Assembly (NCBI RefSeq): GCF_900113905.1
Contig: NZ_FORC01000002.1
Coordinates: 1,244,851-1,308,850 of the forward strand
Reading direction: 5' to 3'
Origin: Phytopseudomonas argentinensis
GTDB lineage: Bacteria; Pseudomonadota; Gammaproteobacteria; Pseudomonadales; Pseudomonadaceae
DNA length: 64,000 bases
The notes under the pieces are model-generated. The model was not told the origin of the DNA and ran no database searches. It worked only from the letters and a program-made list of their open reading frames with translations. Numbering within the stretch: position 1 is the stretch's first letter; the number at the start of each line of letters is the position of its first letter. This document shows, in pieces, positions 38,510 to 47,790 of this stretch. Made by a program: the position numbers and the translations under genes.

Positions 38510-39165
38510 GTGCACCTCATCTGGCGGTGGAACTGGCCGGGGAAACCTTGTGGCTGCTGGCCGACAAGGCGCTTTACTGGCCGGCCCAGCAGGCCCTGCT
38601 GATCGCCGATGCGCATTTCGGCAAGGCCGCCACCTACCGGGTGCTGGGCCAGCCGGTTCCCCGCGGTACCACTACACGCAATCTGCAGCGTATCGACCGG
38701 TTGCTGCTCCATTATCCAACCCGCCAGTTGATCTTTCTCGGTGACTTTCTGCATGCCAGGCCCGCACGCAGTGGCGGCACCCTGGCGGCGCTGCAGGCCT
38801 GGCGAGACGCCCACCCCGAGCTGCAGATCCTGCTGGTGCGCGGCAATCATGACCGCAGCGCTGGCGATCCACCCGCCGAGCTCGGCATCGAGGTGGTGGG
38901 CGAGCCCTGGCCGATGGGGCCATTCGCGCTTTGTCACGAGCTGATGGCTCACCCGGACCGCCACGTGCTGGCCGGACACCTGCATCCGGTATTCGTGTTG
39001 CGAGGGCGCGGACGGGACCGGCTGCGCATGCCATGTTTCAGCATTGAGCCGGCGGTGACCCTGTTGCCGGCCTTTGGCGAATTTACCGGTGGCATGGCCA
39101 TCGAAGCCACGATCGAGCGGGCCATCTATGGCGCACTGGATGGCGCGGTGTGGCGACTGGCCTGA
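38506..39165 (+). CDS. pdeM: Ligase-associated DNA damage response endonuclease/phosphoesterase PdeM
   Basis: 219-aa calcineurin-like metallophosphoesterase. All five motifs are seen: [46 protein letters not shown], and the intervening histidine residues. In the PdeM family this protein is encoded with the exonuclease, ligase and helicase, as here, and it presumably trims DNA ends. The start overlaps the helicase stop by 4 bp. It ends the operon; no terminator is visible. Confidence 0.9.
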   Translation: MSAPHLAVELAGETLWLLADKALYWPAQQALLIADAHFGKAATYRVLGQPVPRGTTTRNLQRIDRLLLHYPTRQLIFLGDFLHARPARSGGTLAALQAWRDAHPELQILLVRGNHDRSAGDPPAELGIEVVGEPWPMGPFALCHELMAHPDRHVLAGHLHPVFVLRGRGRDRLRMPCFSIEPAVTLLPAFGEFTGGMAIEATIERAIYGALDGAVWRLA

Positions 39166-39322
39166 ATCATATGCGACAGATCGCCACGTCCCAGGTAGCC
39201 GGAATACTGGCGGATCGCTTTTTACCCACGCTATAGCGTTGAACAATGGTGATTTGTCCGCCACCGCGGGCGTCAACTTTTCGCCCGCGTCGCCTATCGT
39301 CAGCTGAAACGATTCATCTTCC

Positions 39323-39349
39323 TCTAGTTATTTATCGGTCTGCCGATAG
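39323..39349 (+). promoter_or_regulatory. Flagellar sigma-28 (FliA) promoter for the chemoreceptor
   Basis: TCTAGTTA-N11-GCCGATAG resembles the FliA consensus TAAAGTTT-N11-GCCGATAA, with a near-perfect -10 and the exact spacing, 84 bp before the chemoreceptor start. The -10 also forms half of a perfect inverted repeat, TATCGG-TCTG-CCGATA (39333-39348). Confidence 0.65.
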
Positions 39350-39432
39350 AATGCGTGCCGCTCAAAAAACAGCTCGGTCCAATAATAATTTTCCAGCTGC
39401 CTGAACTCGGTTACAAATCGGAGAATTATTAT

Positions 39433-41355
39433 ATGAACAGCTGGTTTTCGAACATCAGCGTCACCTTGAAACTCGCCTTGGGCTTCGGCCTCGTGCTCGC
39501 CCTTACCTGTGTACTCGCACTGACCGGCTGGACCAGCCTGGGCAGCCTCATTCAGCGCAGCGACTGGACCGCCGACATCGCTCGCCTGAACGACAGCCTG
39601 ACCGATCTGCGCATCACCCGTCTGCAATACATGCTGGCCAACGGCGACGAGCAAATTGCCGAGACCGTGCAGAAATCCCTCGACGGCTTCAAGGCCCAGC
39701 ATGGCCAGGTTTTGTCGCAATTCAAGAGCCCCGAGAACGTGCGTCTGCTACAGGCGCAGGGGGCGCAGATCGATGCCTATCAGCTGTCGCTGAACAAGAT
39801 GCGCGGCGGTTACCGCGTCAGCAACGACGCACGCCAGGAAATGACCCGCAATGCGGTGACCGCGGGCGAGGCGATCGACGAGATCAACGCCGCGGTGATG
39901 AACCTGCCGCTGTACGATGACAGCCGTACTGCACAGTTCCAGGCCATCACCAAGGCCAAGGAAGACTGGCAGCTGGTGCGTTATCAGGTGCGCGGTTACA
40001 CCGGCAGCCCGAACGCCGAGGCCGAGCGCACGGCTATCACGCAGATCGATACCACCATCAAGGAGCTGGAGTCCTTCCGCCAGGCATTCGCTGCCGAGCA
40101 CCCGCAGCGGGTCAACCAGGTCACCACTGCACTGGACAACTACCGCAACGCGGTCATGGCCTTCAAGGCCGCCACCGAGACCATCGCCGTGGCGCGCAAG
40201 GAACTGACCGAGGAAGGTTACGAGATCGTGCGTATCAGCAACGAACTCACCGCTATCCAGATGGAGCGTCGCAACAGCGAAACGGCCTCGGCGCGAACGC
40301 TGCAGCTGAGCACCACGGTGATCGCGCTGCTGGTCGGCATTCTGGCCGCTTGGGTGATCACCCGCCAGATCACCCGTCCGCTGCAGGAAACCCTGGTAGC
40401 CGTCGAGCGCATCGCCGGTGGTGACCTGAGCCAGACCCTGCAGGTGACACGCCGCGACGAGATGGGCGTGCTGCAACAGGGTATTCAGCGCATGGGCAGC
40501 ACCTTACGTGAGCTGATTGGCGGCATCCGCGATGGCGTCACCCAGATCGCCAGCGCCGCCGAGGAGTTGTCGGCCGTTACCGAGCAGACCAGTGCCGGGG
40601 TCAACAGCCAGAAGGTGGAGACCGATCAGGTGGCCACCGCCATGCACGAGATGTCCGCCACCGTGCAGGAAGTCGCGCGCAATGCCGCTGACGCTTCGCG
40701 CGCCGCCTCCGACGCCGACCGCGAAGCCAACGACGGCGATCGCGTAGTGGGCGAGGCCATTGCACAGATCGAGCGCCTGGCTGCCGAAGTGACCCGTTCT
40801 ACCGAAGCGATGAGCCATCTGCAGCAGGAAAGCAACAAGATCGGCAGCGTCATGGACGTGATCAAGGCGGTGGCCGAGCAGACCAACCTGCTGGCCCTCA
40901 ACGCGGCCATCGAAGCGGCCCGTGCCGGTGAGGCCGGCCGAGGCTTCGCGGTGGTTGCCGACGAGGTTCGCGGTCTGGCGCAGCGTACGCAGAAGTCCAC
41001 CGAGGAGATCGAGGAACTGGTCGCCGGCCTGCAGCACGGCACCCAGCAGGTGGCCAACATCATGCACGGCAGCCGCGAGCTGACCGACAGCAGCGTGCAG
41101 CTGACCCGCAAGGCCGGTGATTCGCTGGAGAGCATCACCCGTACGGTGTCGAACATCCAGTCCATGAATCAGCAGATCGCCGCCGCTGCCGAGCAGCAGA
41201 GCGCGGTGGCCGAGGAGATCAGCCGCAGCGTGATCAACGTGCGTGACATCTCCGAGCAGACCGCGGCGGCCAGCGAGGAAACCGCGGCGTCCAGCGTCGA
41301 ACTGGCGCGCCTGGGCAGCCAGTTGCAGCAGATGGTCAGCCACTTCCGCGTCTGA
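39433..41355 (+). CDS. Methyl-accepting chemotaxis protein with HBM sensor domain (McpS-like)
   Basis: 640-aa chemoreceptor. Transmembrane helix 1 is about residues 11-33 ([19 protein letters not shown]) and helix 2 about 292-312. They enclose a ~255-residue all-helical periplasmic domain whose length and N-terminus ([30 protein letters not shown]) match the helical bimodular HBM domain. HAMP follows, then the signalling tip with [29 protein letters not shown]. The P. putida relative McpS senses TCA-cycle acids. The start at 39433 follows CGGAGAATTATTAT. A FliA-type promoter precedes it and a strong terminator follows. Confidence 0.93.
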   Translation: MNSWFSNISVTLKLALGFGLVLALTCVLALTGWTSLGSLIQRSDWTADIARLNDSLTDLRITRLQYMLANGDEQIAETVQKSLDGFKAQHGQVLSQFKSPENVRLLQAQGAQIDAYQLSLNKMRGGYRVSNDARQEMTRNAVTAGEAIDEINAAVMNLPLYDDSRTAQFQAITKAKEDWQLVRYQVRGYTGSPNAEAERTAITQIDTTIKELESFRQAFAAEHPQRVNQVTTALDNYRNAVMAFKAATETIAVARKELTEEGYEIVRISNELTAIQMERRNSETASARTLQLSTTVIALLVGILAAWVITRQITRPLQETLVAVERIAGGDLSQTLQVTRRDEMGVLQQGIQRMGSTLRELIGGIRDGVTQIASAAEELSAVTEQTSAGVNSQKVETDQVATAMHEMSATVQEVARNAADASRAASDADREANDGDRVVGEAIAQIERLAAEVTRSTEAMSHLQQESNKIGSVMDVIKAVAEQTNLLALNAAIEAARAGEAGRGFAVVADEVRGLAQRTQKSTEEIEELVAGLQHGTQQVANIMHGSRELTDSSVQLTRKAGDSLESITRTVSNIQSMNQQIAAAAEQQSAVAEEISRSVINVRDISEQTAAASEETAASSVELARLGSQLQQMVSHFRV

Positions 41356-41377
41356 TCGCGAAGGTGCGCTGAAACGC

Positions 41378-41408
41378 AAAAGCCGTTGCTCAGAGAGCAA
41401 CGGCTTTT
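41378..41408 (+). terminator. Rho-independent terminator after the chemoreceptor gene
   Basis: AAAAGCCGTTGCTC and GAGCAACGGCTTTT form a perfect 14-bp stem around AGA, followed by further T residues. It lies 22 bp after the stop codon. Confidence 0.93.
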
Positions 41409-41444
41409 TTATGGTTCTTCGCATTTTGGCGGGGAGGGTAGGCC

Positions 41445-42233
41445 TGACACCGGACTGGCAATTAAGTGTTAGCTGCCGATGACTTGGCACTCTCCATTGG
41501 CCCGCCGCCTGGACTAGTGGGTTTCGCCCCTTACGGGCGAGTCACTTGATTCGCTGCGCTCACCCTTCAGGCCAGCCTGCGGCTGTTACTTCGCTGCGCT
41601 GCGTAGCTCTTGCTTGCCCAAGAGAAAGTAACCAAAGAGAAGGGTACCCCACCATCCGGGCTAGGCGCCCCCGCCCTGCTGCGCCGGGGCTCCCTCGCTC
41701 CATCACCACTCCAGGGGCACGCTGCGAAGTGCCATCCCTGCCTAGGCGGCCCCGGCCATCGCAGCTCTCGCGACATCCATGTCGCTCATGGCTACCCGCC
41801 CGGCCCCTTACATGGCGATTCCACTCGGCCTCCTGAAGGGGATTTAGGCGTCGTCTGTGAGATCGGGCTTCAAGAGCAAAAGCCAAACGCTACCGACTTT
41901 GATCTTGCAGATGTCGCAAGCTCGCGACATGGTCCCCCTTCAGGAGGCCGAGTGGAGGTGTTGCGTAGGGGAGCGAGCCGCATGGATGCGGCGAGAGGCT
42001 TAATGGGCCAGGGAAGGCCCATGTAAGCCGGCCCCCAGAGCGGCGCCGGAGCGAGGGAAGTTTCGCGTAGCGAAACCCGGATGTCGGGGTGCCCTTCTTT
42101 GGCACACCTTTCTTGGGCAAGCAAGAAAGGTGTGGCGCCCGTAAGGGGCGCAACATAAGGGGTCAGCAGACGCGGTAATGGATAGTGCCAAGCCAATGAG
42201 TGATACGCACAAAAACTTGCCAGTCCGGTGTCA
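41445..42233. mobile_element. 789-bp palindromic non-coding element with 17-bp terminal inverted repeats
   Basis: The ends are perfect 17-bp inverted repeats, TGACACCGGACTGGCAA (41445-41461) against 42217-42233. Further complementary pairs lie inside: 41483-41498 with 42177-42192 (15 of 16), 41525-41539 with 42136-42150, 41609-41622 with 42112-42125, and 41820-41841 with 41935-41956 (22 bp, perfect). The sequence can therefore fold on itself almost throughout. No transposase or clear target duplication is seen. Open frames inside (for example 41610-42026 and 41870-42250 reverse) are by-products of the symmetry. It resembles Pseudomonas intergenic repeats carrying the CTTGCTTGCCCAAG motif and may be a MITE-like element. 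Confidence 0.75.
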
Positions 42234-42289
42234 ACCCGCACCGTCCCCAAGCTATACGAAAACCTTTTTTTATCGCCTATGGAAAACCG

Positions 42290-43072
42290 TCAATGCGTGG
42301 CGATCCAGATCAGCAGGCCGGCCTGGAACAGGCTGAAGGTCACCAGGCAGGCGATGGTGAAGCGCAGGCTGCCATCTTCGCGCTTGAGCCGTTCCAGGCG
42401 CTCGTGCTGCTTGCGCAATTGCGCGTCCTGCTCCTGCAGGTTGTGATCGGCCTGTTGCAGCATGGCGGCGGCATCCAGCTGCTCGATGAACTGCACCTTC
42501 TCGCCGTTCCAGTCACTGTGCAGGACGCTGAGCCGCGAGGCGCTGTACTGCGCCTTGAGTTGGTTCTCCTGATAGTCGACGTTGAACCCCTGGGCCTTGA
42601 GGCAGTGGTCACGGCGGGCGCGAGCTTCGTCGTTGAGCGCATCGCGGCTGGGCAGTGGGCCGCTTTCGAGGCTGTAGTGGGCGCAGTGCTGCTTGGCCCA
42701 GGCGACCGCCTGGGCCAGCAGGAAGCGCCCCAGCCCGCGGTTCTGCGGTTCCAGGCTGAGGCCGCTGTCGGGACCGAAGCGGGCTTCCTTGGCGCGGTGA
42801 TCGAGCCACAGCTCCAGCACGTTCTGCTCCTTGCGCAGTTTTTGCCCAGGTAACTGCAGGCTCAGGCGCAGCAGGCTGTGGTCCTTGCTGTGCCGCTCGA
42901 GGCGACCGAGCTGTACGAAGCGCAGCGTGCGCGGGCCGGTGTGACGATCGGCGGGCAGGGGGGCCAAGCGCAGCAGGCGAAACTGCTCCGGGCCAAGGTT
43001 GGCCCAGGGATGGGACGGCGCGGGCTGTTCGCCTTCTTGCGCGACGACGGCGCTCGTTTCGCTGTCGGTCAT
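42290..43072 (-). CDS. Hypothetical membrane-anchored protein with GNAT-like segment
   Basis: 260-aa protein not firmly recognised. The middle (about 60-160) has an acyltransferase-like pattern, with RGLGRFLLAQAVAWAKQH resembling the acetyl-CoA loop and helix, and KAQGFNVDYQE resembling the last GNAT strand. A charged coiled-coil (LQQADHNLQEQDAQLRKQHERLERLKRED) follows at about 205-235, with one C-terminal transmembrane helix (FTIACLVTFSLFQAGLLIWI) at the very end. The topology suggests a cytoplasmic domain tethered by its tail. GAGGA lies before the ATG. It directly abuts the palindromic element. Confidence 0.7.
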   Translation of the reverse strand: MTDSETSAVVAQEGEQPAPSHPWANLGPEQFRLLRLAPLPADRHTGPRTLRFVQLGRLERHSKDHSLLRLSLQLPGQKLRKEQNVLELWLDHRAKEARFGPDSGLSLEPQNRGLGRFLLAQAVAWAKQHCAHYSLESGPLPSRDALNDEARARRDHCLKAQGFNVDYQENQLKAQYSASRLSVLHSDWNGEKVQFIEQLDAAAMLQQADHNLQEQDAQLRKQHERLERLKREDGSLRFTIACLVTFSLFQAGLLIWIATH

Positions 43073-43172
43073 CTGGCGTTCCTCGAAGAGCCGCCCTGCA
43101 GCCGCAGGACGTCAAAAAGAATTCATGACGCCGTAGCGGGAACGAGGAGTCGCTGCGCCGCGGGTCATGGTT

Positions 43173-44153
43173 TCATGAGTTATCGGCAGCCTTGGCCGTC
43201 TCTGCAGGCGGCAACGCTTTGATGAAACTGGCCAGGCGCGTGGTAAGGCCGCGTGCCAGGGGCAGGTCCGGGTTGTCATAGGACGCCAGTTGGGCCTCCA
43301 TGTCCATCGGCACGATGCGCAGCACGTGGTTCATGCCGGTGACGATCTGCAACTCGGCCCGCGGGTTGGCAGCCTGCAGCTCCTCGGCGTCCTGCACGCT
43401 GACCTGGATATCGTGATCGCCCTGGAGGATCAGCGCTGGGGCTTTCACCTGAGCAAAGGCCGCCGCCGGATCCTGGCGGAACAGGGAAATCAGGTAGGGC
43501 TGTACGCTGGTGCGAAACAGCACGGTCAGTTCATCCGACACCTGCGCCACCTGGCGGCCTTCATGCAGGGCTTCGAGCAGCGCCTCGGCCTCGCCACGCA
43601 GGCGCGGCGGCAGGCGGTTGCGCAGTTGTTCGCGCAGCAGTTGGTCGATAGGCCGTGCACTGCCGGCGATCGACACAAGAGCATCCGCGTCTGCCTGATT
43701 GGCCGCCAGGGTGGCGATCAGTGCGCCTTCGCTGTGGCCGACCAGAATGACCTGGCTGAAGCGCTTGTCCCCGCGCAATTGCTGCACCCAGGCCACCACG
43801 TCGGCCACGTAGCGCTCCACGCTCAGGTCGCGCTCGTGAGGCGTGGCGGCAAAGCTGGCGGCGATGCCGCGCTTGTCGTAGCGCACGCTGGCGATGCCTT
43901 GCTGGGCCAGTGCCTGGGCCAGTTTGCGGTGGGCGTCGTTATGGCCGCCGCCCGGGTTGTTGCCGTTCCGGTCGGTCGGCCCGGACCCAGCCACCAGCAG
44001 CACCACCGGGACCGGCTCCTTGCGCTGGGGCAATACCAGCGAGCCTTGCAGCACACCCTGGCCGGTATCCAGGCTGACCGGTTCACGCAGGATGGGGGCA
44101 GCCTGAACCAGGCCAGTGAAGAGAGAGAGGGTCAAAAGCAAGGCTCGCAGCAT
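43173..44153 (-). CDS. Secreted alpha/beta hydrolase
   Basis: 326-aa hydrolase with a Sec signal peptide (MLRALLLTLSLFTGLVQA, cut before APILREP). It has the oxyanion region VAGSGPTDRNGNNPGGG, nucleophile elbow VGHSEGALIA (Ser near 150), Asp in LQGDHDIQVS and His in TGMNHVLRI. This is the dienelactone-hydrolase/peptidase-S9-like family often labelled alpha/beta fold hydrolase. The substrate is unknown. The start is set at 44153 because it begins the signal peptide; a frame start at 44195 would add 14 polar residues. It is divergent from aroC. Confidence 0.85.
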   Translation of the reverse strand: MLRALLLTLSLFTGLVQAAPILREPVSLDTGQGVLQGSLVLPQRKEPVPVVLLVAGSGPTDRNGNNPGGGHNDAHRKLAQALAQQGIASVRYDKRGIAASFAATPHERDLSVERYVADVVAWVQQLRGDKRFSQVILVGHSEGALIATLAANQADADALVSIAGSARPIDQLLREQLRNRLPPRLRGEAEALLEALHEGRQVAQVSDELTVLFRTSVQPYLISLFRQDPAAAFAQVKAPALILQGDHDIQVSVQDAEELQAANPRAELQIVTGMNHVLRIVPMDMEAQLASYDNPDLPLARGLTTRLASFIKALPPAETAKAADNS

Positions 44154-44317
44154 GATGGTGACGGGTCTGTGATGGGCTCTGTTGGACGCTGGCAATTGGC
44201 CAAAGGTTCGCGCGCGGGTGATCTCGGCGGTTGGCTGGGAGTATACTCAGCGGCTTTCTCTATGGGCCTGCCTTTTCGCCGCAGGCTGCAGATCGAACGT
44301 CTCTGGAGTCTCGCGCA

Positions 44318-45409
44318 ATGTCCGGCAATACCTTCGGCAAGCTGTTCACCGTCACCACGGCAGGCGAGAGCCATGGCCCGGCGCTGGTCGCCATCGTCGA
44401 CGGCTGCCCGCCCGGCCTGGATATTTCCCTGGAAGACCTGCAGCGCGACCTGGATCGCCGCAAGCCCGGTACCAGCCGTCACACCACCCAGCGCCAGGAA
44501 GCCGACGAGGTGGAAATCCTCTCCGGGGTGTTCGAGGGCAAGACCACCGGTTGCGCCATTGGCCTGCTGATCCGCAATACCGACCAGAAGTCCAAGGATT
44601 ACTCGGCGATCAAGGATCTGTTCCGCCCGGCCCACGCCGACTACACCTACCACCACAAGTATGGCGTACGCGACTACCGCGGCGGCGGCCGCAGCTCGGC
44701 CCGCGAGACCGCCATGCGCGTGGCGGCCGGCGCCATCGCCAAGAAGTACCTGGCCAGCCAGGGCATCGTCATTCGTGGCTACATGAGCCAGCTGGGCCCC
44801 ATTGAAATCCCCTTCAAGACCTGGGATTCGGTAGAGCAGAACGCCTTCTTCAGTCCCGATCCTGCCAAGGTGCCGGAGCTGGAAGCCTACATGGATCAGC
44901 TGCGTCGTGATCAGGACTCGGTCGGTGCGAAGATCACCGTGGTCGCCGAAGGGGTGATGCCGGGCCTCGGCGAGCCGATCTTCGACCGCCTGGACGCCGA
45001 GCTGGCCCATGCGCTGATGAGCATCAACGCGGTCAAGGGCGTGGAAATCGGCGATGGCTTCGCCTCGGTAGCCCAGCGCGGCACCGAGCACCGTGACGAG
45101 CTGACGCCTGCCGGCTTCGTGTCCAACCATGCCGGCGGCATTCTCGGCGGCATTTCCAGCGGCCAGCCGATCGTCGCTCACCTGGCGCTCAAGCCGACCT
45201 CCAGCATCACCACGCCTGGGCGCTCCATCGATGTCGATGGCAATCCGGCGGACGTGATCACCAAGGGCCGTCACGACCCCTGCGTGGGCATCCGCGCCAC
45301 GCCGATCGCCGAAGCGATGATGGCCATGGTGCTGATGGATCACCTGCTGCGCCACCGTGGGCAGAATGCCGATGTACGCGTGACTACGCCGGTACTGCCG
45401 CAGCTGTGA
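44318..45409 (+). CDS. aroC: Chorismate synthase AroC
   Basis: Last enzyme of the shikimate pathway, an FMN-dependent EPSP lyase. The 363-aa protein starts [20 protein letters not shown], with signatures [40 protein letters not shown] and [17 protein letters not shown]. The length matches P. aeruginosa AroC. GGAGTCTCGCGCA before the ATG carries the ribosome binding site. In P. aeruginosa the next gene is the MFS transporter; here a 200-codon gene lies between. Confidence 0.97.
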   Translation: MSGNTFGKLFTVTTAGESHGPALVAIVDGCPPGLDISLEDLQRDLDRRKPGTSRHTTQRQEADEVEILSGVFEGKTTGCAIGLLIRNTDQKSKDYSAIKDLFRPAHADYTYHHKYGVRDYRGGGRSSARETAMRVAAGAIAKKYLASQGIVIRGYMSQLGPIEIPFKTWDSVEQNAFFSPDPAKVPELEAYMDQLRRDQDSVGAKITVVAEGVMPGLGEPIFDRLDAELAHALMSINAVKGVEIGDGFASVAQRGTEHRDELTPAGFVSNHAGGILGGISSGQPIVAHLALKPTSSITTPGRSIDVDGNPADVITKGRHDPCVGIRATPIAEAMMAMVLMDHLLRHRGQNADVRVTTPVLPQL

Positions 45410-45443
45410 TCGAGCGTCCCGGAAGTATGCAGGCGAGGGTGGC

Positions 45444-46046
45444 ATGAGCGAGTTTCCCGAGGTGCTACGCAGCGTTACAGGCAAACGCCTCTCGGACGTT
45501 CGCGATGCGTTGTTCGCGCTGAAGCCGGCCCAGGTCGACGAAAGAGCCGCGGGGTACCTCGTTGCGCTCTACACCGCCAGCAAGCAGCTCGATGTGCGCA
45601 GGCAGGTACTCAGGCTGCTGTATGACTGCGACTTTCAGGCGCTCGATGAGTTTTTCACCCAGGCCTATCGAAAGGAGCGCTACCTGGACATGAAGGTCTA
45701 TGCCCTCCGAGGCCTGGCGCGCCGTTCTGAAGAGAAGCAACTGCAGCGATTGCTCGAAGGCTTTCGCCAGACCTTGGCGAAGAGGCAGCAGTCCACGCCC
45801 TACAACTATCAGGAGTACGAGCTGCTCAGAGGGCGCAATGCGTTGCCGTATCTGGTCGAGCGTTATGGCTACGCCTGCCTGCGCGAGACCCTCGAGCAGG
45901 TCAACCGGCAGTACGACGCCATGCCGGAGGCCTTCAAGGGGCATTTCACCGTGGATGACAAGGGGACGTTGGTCACCTTGCGTGAGCCGGGTGCAAGCAG
46001 TGCGCTGATTCGGCAATTCTTCGCCAGCCAAGGGGGTCAGGATTGA
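45444..46046 (+). CDS. Hypothetical protein, HEAT-like, possible recent acquisition
   Basis: 200-aa soluble, helix-rich protein without recognised function. Regular helices (AAGYLVALYTASKQLDVRRQVLRLLYDCD, DMKVYALRGLARRSEEKQLQRLLEGF) suggest a HEAT-like solenoid over the first 120 residues. GGCGAGGGTGGC precedes the ATG. Unusually for this window it uses rare arginine codons: AGA twice and AGG three times. Its insertion between aroC and the MFS gene and this codon usage suggest later arrival. The stop overlaps the TTG start of the transporter, so it may be cotranscribed. Confidence 0.75.
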   Translation: MSEFPEVLRSVTGKRLSDVRDALFALKPAQVDERAAGYLVALYTASKQLDVRRQVLRLLYDCDFQALDEFFTQAYRKERYLDMKVYALRGLARRSEEKQLQRLLEGFRQTLAKRQQSTPYNYQEYELLRGRNALPYLVERYGYACLRETLEQVNRQYDAMPEAFKGHFTVDDKGTLVTLREPGASSALIRQFFASQGGQD

Positions 46047-47191
46047 CGCCGGCCGTCCCGTACTGGCGTCTGTCCGGTTTCTACCTGTTCTACTTCGCGC
46101 TGCTCGGTGCCACCGCGCCGTTCCTGGGCCTGTACTTCGCCCATCTGGGTTTTTCGCCGGCGCGTATCGGCGAGCTGGTGGCCATTCCCATGCTGATGCG
46201 CTGCGTGGCGCCGAACCTGTGGGGCTGGCTGGGCGACTACAGCGGCAGGCGCCTGCTGATAGTGCGCCTGGGCGCGCTGTGCACGCTGCTCAGCCTGAGC
46301 CTGATCTTCGTCAGCCAGAGCTACGCCTGGCTGGCCATGGTGATGGCCTTGCACGCCTTCTTCTGGCATGCGGTGTTGCCGCAGTTCGAGGTCATCACCC
46401 TGGCCCATCTGCGCGAGCAATCGGCCCGCTATGCGCAGCTGCGCCTGTGGGGCTCGATCGGTTTCATCCTGGCCGTCGTGGGCCTGGGCAAGGCGTTCGA
46501 TCTGCTCAGCCTGGACGTCTATCCCTGGGCGCTGCTGCTGATCATCAGCGGCATCGCCCTGAGCAGCTTCTGGGTACCCGATGCGCAGCCGCTTACCTCG
46601 TCGCAGTCGCCGAGCCAGGGCGGTTTCCTGCAACAGGTAAAGCGGCCCGGGGTGCTGGCCTTCTACCTGTGCGTGGCGCTGATGCAGCTGTCCCACGGGC
46701 CGTACTACACCTTTCTGAGCATTCACCTGGAGCAGCTTGGCTACAGCCGTGGGCTGATCGGCATGCTCTGGGCGCTGGGGGTGCTTGCCGAAGTGCTGAT
46801 GTTCATGGCCATGGCGCGGTTGCTCAGGCAATTCAGCCTGCGCCGGGTGCTGGTCGCAAGCTTCGCCATCGCCGCGTTGCGTTGGCTATTGATGGGTTTT
46901 TTCGCCGACCATCTGGCCGTGTTGCTGTTCGCCCAGGTGCTGCATGCCGCTACCTTCGCCAGTTTCCACGCGGCGGCCATCGCCTTCGTGCAGCGCAGCT
47001 TCGGTGCCCGCCAGCAGGGCCAGGGGCAGGCGCTATACGCTTCGCTGGCCGGTATTGGCGGCGCGCTGGGTGCCCTGTATGCCGGCTATAGCTGGCATGG
47101 CATCGGCCCGCAGTGGACATTCGCCCTGGCGGGGCTGGCCGCGCTGCTCGCAGCCGTTATCATGGCCCGACGCACGGCCGAGCCGACATGA
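46043..47191 (+). CDS. MFS transporter (HcaT/nucleoside symporter-like)
   Basis: 382-aa transporter with about twelve hydrophobic helices, starting YWRLSGFYLFYFALLGATAPFLGLYFAHLGFSPARIG. This N-terminus is typical of the PP-MFS/HcaT family. The charged GWLGDYSGRRL loop fits the MFS loop 2-3 motif. The substrate is unknown. The likely start is TTG at 46043, eight bases after AGGGGGTC, overlapping the stop of the previous gene. In P. aeruginosa the homologue follows aroC and precedes mtnBDC. Confidence 0.88.
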   Translation: MTPAVPYWRLSGFYLFYFALLGATAPFLGLYFAHLGFSPARIGELVAIPMLMRCVAPNLWGWLGDYSGRRLLIVRLGALCTLLSLSLIFVSQSYAWLAMVMALHAFFWHAVLPQFEVITLAHLREQSARYAQLRLWGSIGFILAVVGLGKAFDLLSLDVYPWALLLIISGIALSSFWVPDAQPLTSSQSPSQGGFLQQVKRPGVLAFYLCVALMQLSHGPYYTFLSIHLEQLGYSRGLIGMLWALGVLAEVLMFMAMARLLRQFSLRRVLVASFAIAALRWLLMGFFADHLAVLLFAQVLHAATFASFHAAAIAFVQRSFGARQQGQGQALYASLAGIGGALGALYAGYSWHGIGPQWTFALAGLAALLAAVIMARRTAEPT

Positions 47192-47238
47192 CCCACTCGG
47201 TTACCCCAAGGTAGCCAGCACCCGTACAGGAATACCCC

Positions 47239-47784
47239 ATGAGTCGCCTGAGCGTTCATCACCAGTCCAGCCCGCAGATCCCCAACAAGGTGCTGGGCCA
47301 CGCCGAAGACATCACCAGCACGCTGGCCGCCGCCGGCCTGATGTTCGGCGTGCTGCCGCTGGAGGTCAAGGTGCAGCCCGGTGCTCCGGCCGAGGAGATC
47401 CGCGCCGCGCTTGGCGAGCCCCTCGCGCAGCTTATGCACGACCACGACCTGAGCCAGGTCGAAGTGATCAGCGTTGACCGGCGTCACTGGCCGCAAGAGG
47501 GCGAAAAACCGCTCGAACCACCGCAGGAAGTGATTGCCGATGGCGCGCAGCTGTACCTGTTTCTGGCCGGACAGGGGTTGCTGAGTCTGCATGTCGACGA
47601 TCACGTTTACGCGCTGTTTGGTGAGCGCAACGCGCTGATCAGCGTACCGGCTGGCACGCGCCACTGGTTCGACCTGGGTGAATTCCCGTACTGCGCGGCG
47701 ATTCGCCTGTCTGCCGCGAACGGGGCGCAGCCCCGTCCCAGTGGCGATGCCATCGCCACCGCTTTTCCGCGCCTGGAGGACTGA
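47239..47784 (+). CDS. Acireductone-dioxygenase-like cupin lacking most metal ligands
   Basis: 181-aa cupin clearly related to acireductone dioxygenase MtnD. It starts MSRLSVHHQSSPQIPNKVL and ends GDAIATAFPRLED like Pseudomonas MtnD, and keeps LISVPAGTRHWFDLGE with H142. However, the HxHxxxE metal motif is missing. At the aligned positions 98, 100 and 104 it has Val, Ala and Gln in EVIADGAQLYLFLAG. Three of four metal ligands are therefore gone, and dioxygenase activity in methionine salvage is unlikely. mtnB and mtnC, its usual neighbours, are also absent. No frameshift explains the change. It may be repurposed or decaying. Confidence 0.85.
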   Translation: MSRLSVHHQSSPQIPNKVLGHAEDITSTLAAAGLMFGVLPLEVKVQPGAPAEEIRAALGEPLAQLMHDHDLSQVEVISVDRRHWPQEGEKPLEPPQEVIADGAQLYLFLAGQGLLSLHVDDHVYALFGERNALISVPAGTRHWFDLGEFPYCAAIRLSAANGAQPRPSGDAIATAFPRLED

Positions 47785-47790
47785 GCGCGT

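Noticed and set aside
41610..42026. 138-codon forward frame (and reverse frames 41560-41886, 41870-42250) as genes
   Set aside because: They lie wholly within the palindromic element, appear on both strands because of the symmetry, have no ribosome binding sites and no family resemblance.
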